Below are positions 37,901 through 50,500 of a DNA stretch of 64,000 bases, piece by piece (position 1 is the stretch's first letter; every line of letters begins with the position of its first letter). The translations under genes were made by a program, and so were the position numbers. This DNA comes from Nepenthes gracilis. Taxonomy: Eukaryota > Streptophyta > Magnoliopsida > Caryophyllales > Nepenthaceae. The notes under the pieces were generated by a model. The model saw only the letters and a program-made list of their open reading frames with translations, was not told the origin of the DNA and did not search any database. The DNA is taken from positions 13,252,021 through 13,316,020 of the forward strand of contig BSYO01000014.1 of the NCBI GenBank assembly GCA_033239525.1, in the 5' to 3' direction.

Positions 37901-40900
37901 ATTTTTACTAAACATTTAGAGATTTTACTTATTTTTACTTAACATTTGAAGATTTTGAAGGTTTAAACTTATATGTAAGATATTGTAAATAAAATCATAA
38001 AATCTTTGAGCATTAGACCTTATATGTTATTTTTATGCAAATATTTAACGAAAAATTTACTTTGCAAAATGAAATAAAGGTCTCACTTATCCTCTTATTT
38101 GGAAAAGTTTTAAACAAGTAAGAATCATTGTTCTCCGTTTGGAAAAATATTTTATTCTCAGAAAAATATTTTGTATTGTGAATAAATTAAGATTTTATTC
38201 TCCGTTTGACAAAATAAGAATCATTGTATTATAAATAAATTAATTCGGACATGTCTTAATATACTATATGCAGCTGAAGAATAGCATTTATCATCCACGG
38301 GTGGAAAAAGAAAATAACATTTGAGCCTGTTTATAGATATTATAGATAGTTCACCTACAAGTATTAAATAGTAGTGTAAGGGTCTAAGGCTACCTGAAAT
38401 ATGTGTAGCCCATTCTTCAAAGTTGCCCTTCGATTAATTGGTATATTAGTTATTAGTCCGTGGTTCTTAATTTTCACATACTATCGATATAGTCATCCAG
38501 TTTTTATGTTTTTAGATACGCATTTACATGATTTGGTCTTCCTATATTTTTTGTACGTTCCACATGTTTTAAATATTCATATATATTGAACAGTTCATAT
38601 AAAATTATAGTTTGGAATGAGTTTACTGAAAATTAGATATCCTGATTTTCGCATGTGATTTATGACTTTTCCGCCATTTCATCTGTTTTACTCACACATA
38701 TTCATTATTATACATGTATATCTATGCTTTGTTGGGCATTAAGCTCATATTTGCAAATATTTTTAAAACTCTTTTAGATTAGTAGGTAATAAATTCTTGC
38801 AATATTTTGATTAGAGACTATTAATATAAAATTCGAGTCTTTAAGTAATGGTAATCATGATTAATTAAATTAATATAATTAAAATTTAGATCAAAAGATA
38901 TAAAAAATTAGGCCAAAAAAGTTAAGATTTGGATTATATGGCTTGTGTCTGATGGAGGCCTAACATGTGCCTAAGTAGGCCTGATACGCACCTAAGTGCA
39001 GAAAATAGTAGGGCAACACCTAAAGCACATCTGAGCCAGGCTCGAGCGTGGAAGGCAAAGGCCTTGTGCTTGACGCACAGCTGAGTCTGTGCTCAAGTGT
39101 AGAAGGACCTCCTAAGCCGATTTCGGTCATTTTTTCAGAGAATTTCCAGAGAATAGAGGAGGAGAGAGAGAAAACTTGATGAAGTTCAATTTAAGTGAAA
39201 CAAGGCTAGAATTTGATAATTTTGAAGTAAAGACAAGTGCACTCTATACTCTTCTTCTATTGTTGCTGTTCATTTCTAATTTCCATAATTTCGAAGCTAG
39301 TATTTTTAAATTGAACATGCATGTCAATTTTCCATGATTTTATAGAGCAATTTAGTAAGAACTCATATTTAAATTAAGTATAGTGTATATATGTGCTAAA
39401 TATTGCTCCATGGCAATGTACATGTTTTAAATTCATGATTTAATAGCCTTGTATGTGATGAATTTCATACAATTTGTTACTGCATGTTTTAGACTTAAGA
39501 TTATAAGTTTGCATGTTCATAAATTCAGAAAAATATTACATTGCATGTATGTTATACAACTTGAAATGCAGAAATACTGAACTTTTGCTAAATCTAGGTT
39601 CTTTCATGTTTTTAATTCGTAAATGAGGCTCCATATGCTTTGAATTATCAAATATATGTTGGATGTGAGTTGAAAATTGCACATAAAGTCTCTGCATGTG
39701 TACTATATGGGCTGGAATTGCAGAAAATACTCTTATGATACTGATTTATGCATTTATACTGCATATTTCTGCACTATCATGACCAAATCCATAAATGATA
39801 GTCTGGCACATTTAGTAATTGTTAAATATATAATCTGAAACTCAGCAAGATATTCTGTAAGTTAACTGATTTCTACACTAGTTGCTGAATTTTTACAAGT
39901 CCTTGCTGAAATTTCTGCACTATATATTAATTTAGCATCCCATTCTCCGCATAAACATACTAATTCAGCATCCCCCAAAAAGAACAAGTTTTACATGGTA
40001 TGAAATTATTGATATATGAAAGAAAACTCTAAAATTATGCTGTGATATATGATCATTTTCTCCAGAAGTGATAAAATTAAGAAGAACTAAGAAAAAATGT
40101 AGAGTTCCCCTTAAAATATGAATTGGATCAAAGTTATTATTTAGCAGATAGTATATTTTAACATGTATTAATATATTATAGTGGTATATCGATATTTGAC
40201 CTTATGTAATCACAGGATTAAGAAGCAGCGTCTGACCCTATAGAGTGATATGTAGACCGCCTACCTTTGGATCTTAAATAGAAACTTATGGCATTTGGTT
40301 GTATGGAAACATATATAACCCAATCTTTGATTGTTTGCTCTTTTAGTCGGTAAGGCCTGTTAGACCTGATCCCTAAAGAAAAATAAGAATTGAACATGTT
40401 TTGATGGCTAAGATCAAGAAGAAACATGATATGAATAAGCTAACAAATTTGCATTACGCTGGACATATCTTTCTATGAAATTCCATGGCATGTCATTGAA
40501 TTCCGATGCATTGATCATTCCATTATGTTTTTAATGCAAAAATATATGTTTATTGTCATATAGTTCCTTACTTAGATTTTGGATCACTCCTTACTATTTT
40601 TATTAGCTACCTCAAATAAAATGCATGAGTCCTTAACAATCATACAGGATTGAAGGATTGAACTGATATAAGAAGTTTAAATTAATAATTTGATTATGAT
40701 TATTGTTGTTTAATGTTTCCGGATAATGTTATTATATTATGTTATGTTTGGACGGCATTTAGAAGATGGTTAATAGGTCTAATGTTATATTTTAATTGAT
40801 TAGACAACTTCAAATGATATTAGTTGATATTTCAGTTATTCAAATGGTAGTGTTTCATTTTCCAGATAGCTTTAGAACATGTTAAATGATGTAATTTGGC

Positions 40901-43900
40901 TTCCAGACATATTTAGACTATGATTATGATGTAATTTAGTCTGATGTTTAGGTTCCGAACAGTTCTAGCATGTTACAAAATGTTGTTTTGACTTTTAGGG
41001 AAGTTTTTGATATATCTAAATGACGAAATATTGATTGTCATAAATTGATATTAATGTGGACTTATAATTATTTCAGTTGTCCGATGTATAGTTGTCAGAT
41101 ATCAGCTTATAGTGTATGATTTATTTCCATAAATTTTGGTGCACTTTGATCATGTTTTTTGACAGGCACCATTCCTTACGTAAAGTCCAACGTCACATTT
41201 TGGGTCGGTATCGGAGTCACACGAGATGTGGCATGTTTTAGATCCTGTCTATATTTAAATTCATTTATTTGCGGTTAGTCAAGGTATCGACGTACAGTTC
41301 AAGTCTATAGGTTAATTAAATGATTAAATTGGTTTAATAATAATTTGGTTAAAGTTAGTATTGGGATCAGGATTTGGGACGTGACAGTTAAAGGCTTGGA
41401 GCCGATGTACTATTAAGAAGTCCTATATAATTTTTCCACTATTCGTATATTGATATTTTCGGTTGGAGACTTTTTCTTGCAACGATTTATGGAATATGTA
41501 TAATATTGTTTCGAAACCGAATAAGAATAGTTTGGTCATTCCTGTGATTGCTATGACTACATTTAATTATGTTGTTTATGGTGTTAGTATGCCGTGTCTG
41601 ACCTGGTTTTGGTTATTAGACTGTAATTATTATGGATAAATTTTATTTTCGACATCATTGTTATTATTTACTCGTAACGGAGTCAGGACAATATAGTCAC
41701 TGCCATCAGCATACATTCAAGCAGATGGATATACAGGCAGGTGTAAGGAATCACTTCCTAATAGATTAGGCAATTTGTAAAATATCAATTTTCCATCCCT
41801 AGGCTTTCCTGTGAAAATTGCAGAGTTAAATGTTAACTATCGCAGTAAAGTTAAATAGGGCTCCCCAAACAAAAATTTGAATCAACAAGGGAAAAAAACA
41901 GAAACATGCCATGGGACATGCCTGAGTTTCCATCATGTACAAAGATACAAAATGTCCATCAAATCCAGGAAAAAAACCTGTCTTTTCACCTTTTGACCAT
42001 TTCCCTTGTTCTTCGTTAATAAATGGACATGTGAGAATAATTTGCTCTTATCTCCATCATATTCTTAAAATAACATGTTTATTGTCTCCATCAAATCCTG
42101 TTGTTCTACGAATTTACGAGCAGCCAAGATGGTGAAGTACTGAACAGTGGGAATCGAAAGGGAAGGTTCCTATAAAGAGCTACTGCCTATCATAGGTTGG
42201 CAAATTAGATAGAGACAAATACCCAAAGATTCTCTTCCTTGCATAACCCTACTGCTCAATACCCTCCATTCTTAGTCAGTAAAGAGATTCTTTTCCAGGA
42301 TTGGTTAGTGTAGATATGAAGTGGGTCCTATTCTGTGACCAAAAAAAAAAAAAAAATGATAGACATTCCAGAAGTTGAAGTTTTACAACCATCCAAAAGA
42401 ATCTGTGTATATGCTCTGAAGCAAAAAACTGTCAACAAATTTATGAGATCATTTAATAGAAGAAAAGTTTCTTCTTCTCTTCCTTAGTATGTCCAAAATT
42501 CTGGCATTATAGTCTCTGATTTGAAATAAATAAGGGAAAACTGGATAGGTAAATAGGGAGAAGCAGTTGAGGTGTCCAAACTATACTGCACCGAGTTCTC
42601 TTTGTATAGTATATATATATGGCTTGTAAAAGGTAAGAAGACGCACAAAGTCAATAGAGATGGCATTGGGAACACTGATCTCATAAGTTCACAAATGAGA
42701 TTAGTGCTTAACACATACCACATAAAAAGTAAATAGTTTACAAAGTTAAGAAGCTGTACTAGCTAGTTAGTGACAACTACAGGCTAACGAAAGAACATAA
42801 TGAGACAAATAAGAGTTGCAGAAGAGATATGGCTGGCAGTAATGAAATATGCAGCAATCTTACATCATATGTGTCAACAAGAGCGAGAAAGTTATTAGGA
42901 AATGCCAAGGCGTAAGAGGTGAAAGCTGCCAACTCGCTCTGGTTGGTCTCACCATGGGTACCACTAAATGAACTTGACCACTGTTAAGCAAGCAGGTAAG
43001 ATAATGAAATGAACTGCATAGTTTAGAATAAATGTGGAATCATTAAATTGAAATGGGAAAAAAAGAAAATAGCCAGAGAAGCCATTATTTTCAACAGCAA
43101 AAATTTCACGTCCACAAGACTTGAAACAAAAAATGGCATTATATTCAAATTGGAGAAATAACAAAGTGAATGTAATGCAATTAAAAGATCTCGCAATCTC
43201 ATCTGCTTTTCCTAGATGAATTGAATTACTGTCAGCAATTACAACTTCATACATGCTTACAACAATATTCTCCCTTAATAATGTTGGGGAAAATCTCTAC
43301 CTTATTATGAAAATTTACCATGTCCTTTCAATGCTTGCAAGCAATTCCCGTTTACTTGCTCCACATGAATAGCTATTTACAATCTAAAATGTACATAACC
43401 AATAATAACACAGCTTACAACAATATCCTCTCTTACTAATGTTGGGAAAAATACCTACCTTATGTACTTACGACCTAAATATTTTGAAAATTTACCATGT
43501 CCTTCAATACTTGCAAGCAATTCTCTTTTACTTGCTCTATATGCATTGCGCTATTTACAATAATAATAACAAACAAAGGCCTCTAAACTCTTAACAAAGA
43601 TGGCGGTCTCCAATACTTGGGAACTGGCTGAAAAAAACTCAGAACTATCGTTCTCACATGCATAGAAGATAATGATCTAATTTAAATGACATCTACAGCA
43701 TGAAAATATATAGAAGCTCCAGCCATTAAATATGGCATTTTCCCCTGCGTGAGAGTCTTCTTCTTAGGGATAATGTAACAGAAATATAAGAGTCATCATA
43801 AGTCTAAAGCAATCTACTACGTTAAGAATATCTTGTATTGGCATATATATCGACTAGGTATACAGGCAATCTGAAAATTTTTCAAGCAATGAAAAATTCT

Positions 43901-44488
43901 CAAGCGTCAATGAAGATGAGCTCTAAATATATGTCTATTCTATGCAAATTAGCCATCTTTCAATTTCTACACCTGATCCACATCTAAATCGCGCATGAGC
44001 ACATTTTTGTCCAATACACCAGCACCCAATGCGTGCCTAAGCAGTGCATGAAGACATTTGATCCAATATAAATGCACTTGATGGAAGCCTATATGGCACA
44101 TGTGTGCTAGGGCATTGCCATCTTGTTAATGCCTTTGCACCTGATAAGCACCTAAGCGATACACATGAGCTAGGACATTGCTTTGTCAACCACCGCTATA
44201 ATTTTCAACCAACTCTATATATACCTCTATTATTCTTGATTAGAGTAAGAGAGAGAGGAAAAAAATGTTGTAACCCAAAGTTCTTATTACTTAATGTAAA
44301 AAAAGATTCATTACTTAAGAAAACCAAACTATTATCTTGAGATAAATTGTAAGGGTATGTTTGGTTGCAAGAATTGGGGGGGGGGGAAGAATTGTAATTC
44401 CCGCGGGAATTGCAATTCCTTCATTTGATTAGTAATGATGTGAGAATTGCAATTCCAGTCGAATTGTGATTCCCACATTTTTTTTTTG

Positions 44489-44538
<50 letters not shown>

Positions 44539-47500
44539 TTATTATTATTATTATTTATTAGGTATTATTATTATTATTATTATTATTTATTAGGTATTAT
44601 TATTATTACATATTGCTATTATTATTATTATTATTTTATTATTATTATTATTATTTTATATTATTATTATTATTAGATATTATTATTATTATTTTATTTT
44701 ATTATTATTATTAGATATTATTATTATTATTTTATTTTATTATTATTATTAGGTATTATTATTATTATTATTACTGATGGGTACACCAATAATGGGCTAA
44801 CCCAAAGAAAGGTCAACAGAAGCCCAGGAAGGCCGGTCAACGTTTTTGACGGCCCAATAAGAAGATGGGCCCAGGAACTGAAAGGCCCAAAGACGGTCAA
44901 CGTTGGCGTTGGCCCCGGCTCAACTTATTTCACAAACGGTCAACTCAGCGTTGACCAATTTGTTGGGCCTTTAGAGGCTTTGCAACAGTGATGGGCCTAT
45001 TCCATTCTGACCCACAGCCCATCAGTTGATCGCCTGCTGCTCTCCCTTCGTTCTCCACGAAGGCGGCCAACACTCTGACGGTCAACTCGGACGTTGACCG
45101 TCTGCGCCCCATACATTGGGCCCAAAAGGGCTCCTCTACAATATTGGGCCTGGCTCACTCAGGCCCAAAGCCCTCTGGAGGCTAACGACAGACACCTTTC
45201 ATAAGGGCGACTAACACGCACGCAGACGGTCAACCCAAGCGTTGACCGTCCGCGCTTTGCGCATTGGGCCCCAAGAAGCCTCTCAACAGTAACGGGCCTG
45301 ACCCGTTTAGGCCCACCAATCATAAAAAAATCAACCACGATCCTCCAAGAATATTCCACGATCCCAAAAGGAATATCAGTAAGATTGGCGCCCTTCAAAT
45401 AAGGAATGTGCCAGATCCTCCCAACTCCTTGCCAGCCAAGGAACCTCAACGGTAACATGCTGGGAAGGAAAGAAGTTAACTTGGAAAGTGGTTGGCCGCC
45501 TCAGAAGGAAACAATCCTCCATAATTGGGCAACAAGCATCAGCCTCCAAAAGGAAGGCCAGCAGCAGATCATAGGGACGATCACTCCTTCCAAAGAGGGG
45601 GGATCGCCATCTTTGCCAGAAAAGAGGCCTTGGATTCACCATCCAGGGCATGCTTTCTTGAATACTTTTCTCCATACTGGCAAAGGCACACGCTTCCTGG
45701 GAGATTTTGATTCAGGCTTTCATTGACGTTTTCTGAGAAGCTTTCACTGGCACAAGAAAACCCTAAGTGCTCTGAGAAACAAGCTCTGGTTCCCAGCAGC
45801 CAAAACTCTCAAACACAATCAAACTCCAAGGCAACGAACGGGTCTTCACACTCGTTCTCTGCCTCCCACCATCCAGATACGAGAAATGATCTGCGCCTTT
45901 CTGACATCTGGAACAAGACACTCTCTCCCCCTCTCCCATTGCTCTCTCTCTCTACTTTCAGTTCCTTCCATCAAGGTCAAGCATCGACTGAGCGTCGGAG
46001 TGTTTTGGTGGGATTACCTCCGCCGTTAACGCCGACCTCTTGTTCGTTTTTAGTAGTGTGCAGGATTTCATACTCGGTGAACGGGCAGTTCACATCATCC
46101 AGAAGAATCCGAATCTGTTCGAAGTCGGATCCAGGTACGCATCAATTACATATTATTATTATTAGATATTATTATTATTATTGTTATTATTATATTTATT
46201 ATTATTATTTATTAGGTATTATTATATTATTACATATTGTTATTATTATTATTATTTTATATTATTATTATTATATTTATTATTGTTATTATTAATTATT
46301 AGGTATTATTATTTATTTGTTTATTATTATTATTATTATTATTACTTATTATTATTATGTTTATTATTATTACTATTATTATTACTATTATTATTATTAT
46401 TATTATTCCCACCTTATTCCTCATACTATTCTACAAACCAAACAATGGAATACTAATTCCCACCTTATTCTATTCCAACAACCAAATATAAGAATAACAA
46501 TTCCAACTCTATTATCATCCTTTTCTATTCCCTGGAATAACTATCCTATTCCCACCTAATTCTATTCCAACGACCAAACGCACCGTAAAGGTTTTTTTAT
46601 CTAACATTCTCCTTCATTGTTTACACACTTACTGTAACTTGTAAACCTTCTTTGGTAGCGTTGGATACTGAGATCCACTAGTGCGCGGAGATTCACTAAT
46701 AAATGAAGTAAGTTCGATAAGAAGACCAGAAGCTATCCGATTTTGATATTGCAAGTAAATCCAAAAAGTTCATTGGTATGGATCATAAGTTGAAAATAAG
46801 TCAGTTAAGGGTTAATACATTTGTACTACCCAAACTCTAAGTTAACATTCACATTGCATTGGTTTCACAAGCTGGATAATCACAAAGAGTTTTACTCAAT
46901 AACTAATTGATTATTGAGATTTCCTTTCGTTATCAAAATCTATATATTATATTTCTTTATTATTTCACATTTAGGCTGGTGATATATATTTTGGTGAAAA
47001 TCGATTTCTATTTACATCTATTATAGAAGATAAATTATGTGTATTGTATATTCATGCATATTTGGTTTCCAGTATTCTTAAAGGATTTAAATAAATTGTG
47101 ATTAAGGATCCCCTAGTCATTTCATTTGATATCAGAGCCCTACCTCGATCCTTAGCCCTATTAACTAGATGAATTCTAGTCAATCCCTATCTGTTCCTCC
47201 CTATTTTGATGAGAGTAATTGCATATGATGGAAGTAATTATGCGTATTAGAAAGTTCACATAAGAACGTCCTTAAAGTCTATGGATGAACAAGTATGGGG
47301 CAGTAATCAATTTAGGTGGACTCCACCCCGGAGCACGGTTGATAACACAAATCAAACAAAAGTTGTATTTATGGACCAATAAGGAATTAAATGCTTATAG
47401 TTGGAATAGCAAGGGCTTATATACTATTTTCATGGTAATTTTCCCAGTGGAGTTTAAAAGTATCTCCAAGGGAAGAACCTCAAAAGAAGCCTAAGAAATT

Positions 47501-50500
47501 CCTGAAATCACTCATAAAGATACCAAAATAGTTAAAAACTCTAAATTACAAACGCTCATTACAAAATTTGAAGAAATAAAAATGAAAAAAATAAGATTTT
47601 TAATGAATTATATGCCAAATTAAATGACATTATTAATTTCATTTTAATTATGGTGAAAGAATCCCTAAAAATCAAATTGTTCATAAAATTATGAGATCGC
47701 TTCCCAAATGATTTAGACATAAAGTCGTAACTATAGAAGAGAGCAAAAATCTTGACAAAGTTAAAACTGAAAAACTTGTTGGCTCCTTATAAATTTATAA
47801 ACATACGTTGTTTCAACCTAAGAAAAATAAATTCATCGTCCTAAAATCCATAAAAAAAGAAATAGATGATGGGTCTAATAAAGAATCTCCAAGGAATGAA
47901 GACTTTACCCTATTTGTAGAAATTTCAAAAAGTTCTTTAAAAAAACAAAAGAACTTTTGATAAACAAAGGGATCAAACCTACAAAAAAGTGGCAAGAAAG
48001 ATAATAGAGAAATCTAGGACTAACAAACAAGAAACCTCAACAAGTGCAGTGTCATAAATGTCAGGGCTTTAGCAATATTGAAATTGACTACCCCAATTTT
48101 AAACAACAAAAAAGAAAAGCTATGAATGCTACTTTAAATGATAATGAAGGCGATGAGAATAACAATGAAAGATCTACAGAAGAAGATGAGGTAAATTTCA
48201 TGGAATTCATGACTTCCATAATTAGACGTGAAGAAAATCTAGGAAAAAAATTAGAACAATCTGATTACTCTGAAGATGAGTCAAAAAATAATTATAGAGA
48301 CCTTCAAGAGGCCTATGATAAATTAATTAGAGAATGCTTAAAAGTCAAAAGAACTAGCAACTCAATTAACCAAAAATTATTCAAATATAAAAAAGAGAAA
48401 GTATCACTTTAAACCAAACTCAACCTCATCAAAAATAAATATCAAGAACTTGAAAATATAAACAAAGTTTTAAATAAACAAATCAAGACTCTGAAACCGA
48501 TATTACAAAAAGCCAGAAAAAACTTTAAAATATTTTCAAGTGGAGCACAAAAACTTGATGGCATATTGGGACTACGAAAGTCAAACAAAAAGGGTCTAAG
48601 CTTTGTTGAAAATATAACTAAAGCTAATGTCATCTCTAAAACTATTTTTGTTCTGACTTCCTCTGTTCCTAGGAAGAAAACTATTAAAGGTCCTATACAA
48701 CAGCAATCAAATGAGATGACTAAGAAGAATACTTTTGAGAACCAACTAAGAAATCAATCCAATATATCTCTAAAACTATTCCTACGTGTCATTGATGCAT
48801 GAAAAACTGGCCATATACGTCTCCATTGTTTAAAAATTTGTTTGAGAAATGATCATAAACAAACCAAATATGTTAGTAATCTTATCTATCAAATTAAACA
48901 ATTGATCAAGAAATTAAGAAGTTGATAGAAAACATTAACTCTGGAAAAATGTCTAGATCAATAAGAGTAATCTTATAGACCAAAAGGCAGCATTGCCTAT
49001 GAGATAATTTAATTTGTTTTATAAAAGTAAAAATAAAAATAAAACAAAAATATTGCAGATTTTTTACACTTGACCCACGCCCATGTCCTGATCGTGAGCC
49101 GCTTCTCATTTGCCTCCAACACCTCTCACACCCCTAATTCGTAGGTCATTGTGCATTGCACTTGATGCGCACCTATCACACACTCAAATGTATTTCGTCT
49201 AGAATATCAGCGCTTGAAGCGCACCTCTCTCGTACTCATGAGCCGCTTCTCCTACCTACAACACTTGAAGTGAGCCTAATCGGCGCCCATGTGCCGATCT
49301 GCAGCATTCTTATTTCTTCTTCCATTGTTCATGCACCGGCCCTAATTTTTCTAACTCTTCTTCATGTTTCTCTCATCACTCTCTCTACCTTCATCCATGC
49401 CAAGTCTACTCATTTCTTCCAAATCCAAGAATAATCGAAAATATGTTCTCTCCATCTCTCCTCTCTCACAAGCTCTTGAGTCTTCTATACGTGGTGCAAG
49501 CTATGCTCCACCATAATAGTGATTTCCCATCTCCTTTAATGAGATATCTATGCTTGTGACCAAATTTTATTGGGTTTTGTTAGCATTTGTGAGATTTGGC
49601 AGTAGATGAAAACTTTTTAAGAGTGTACAGTTTTAAGTGGTCTGTTTCAAAACTCACCCATGTCTTGGCCATCTCCACTTCATGATCTAGGTATCATTTA
49701 ACTAAGATTTGTAGAAGTTACTCCCGTGCAACCTTGCCTTGGTGGGTTTGGGTTTTAATCTCTGTTCCTCTTCCGTATTGTTTTAGATTTGTGGGTTTTA
49801 CAAGTAAATTTCTCATTTTGCTTTCAGATGACCTTTTCAAGAAAGCCTCCAAAAAGCATCCTCCTAGTGGTCCCTCCTTTGAGTCCAATTGCTTTATCAA
49901 TGCCGTTGTAGAAGATCTCTTCCAAAAACAAATGAGCCACCGGCAGCTCACCTTAAATGAGAGGTCAATTCATTTTTCTCGATTGCTCCATCTATTCTAT
50001 TTTTGTTGATTGACACTGGGAAACAGTCCTCACAAACTCGACCCCTCAATCAGTCCTCATTGTCCAAAAATGTTTTCCAAATATACATAATATTGACAAG
50101 AAACCAAACTCTTTTTCTACTTTTTTGAGGGAGAGCAATCTTCGGATCACTTCAAAGTTTATTGCGAGTACTTGCATCTCCCATTGGTGCCTTTTCCCGA
50201 CAACCCATATTCTTTTCGTGAGATGCCTCTATTTAATGATATCGCTTCCTTGCTTCATGGCGCTCTCATAACTTGGCATGAAAAATCTTTTAAAATAAAG
50301 CATCTCACCCCCGCCAACTTGTGTGTCAGATCATGCTTACCAATATTTTTCTCGTCACACATAATGCCTCCCTCTCGACAAAACTTATTTCCACTATGCT
50401 CTCCTCGATCGGCCAATTAATCTTACATCACACCCCTACTCACACATGATTTCTGTGTTTATTAGCAAGAAGGACGACCACCTCCCCATGGTTGTCTCAT

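Larger units (their letters stand above)
44353..46585. mobile_element. Harbinger-type MITE inside the Copia 5' LTR
   Basis: The ends GGGTATGTTTGGTTGCAAG and (reverse complement of the right end) CGGTGCGTTTGGTCGTTGG form terminal inverted repeats. The flanks are TAA on both sides (44350-44352, 46586-46588), the 3-bp duplication typical of PIF/Harbinger. The body has GGAATTGCAATTCC-like inverted segments and a long (TTA)n core. Without the nested LTR it is about 860 bp. Confidence 0.75.
43820..47124 (+). repeat. 5' LTR of the old Copia element, interrupted by a MITE
   Basis: Without the insertion at 44353-46585 and its 3-bp duplication, it is 1069 bp, close to the 1037 bp of the 3' LTR. Shared blocks include GTATTGGCATAT, ACCAACTCTATAT (TATA box at about 44213), TTATTACTTAATGTAAAAAAA and GTTTTACTCAATAACTAATT. 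The initial TG has become CG. Confidence 0.85.

Noticed and set aside
45159..46295. Several ORFs of 90-190 codons over 45159-46295
   Set aside because: They lie inside the solo LTR and the TTA microsatellite, overlap on both strands and show no family pattern.
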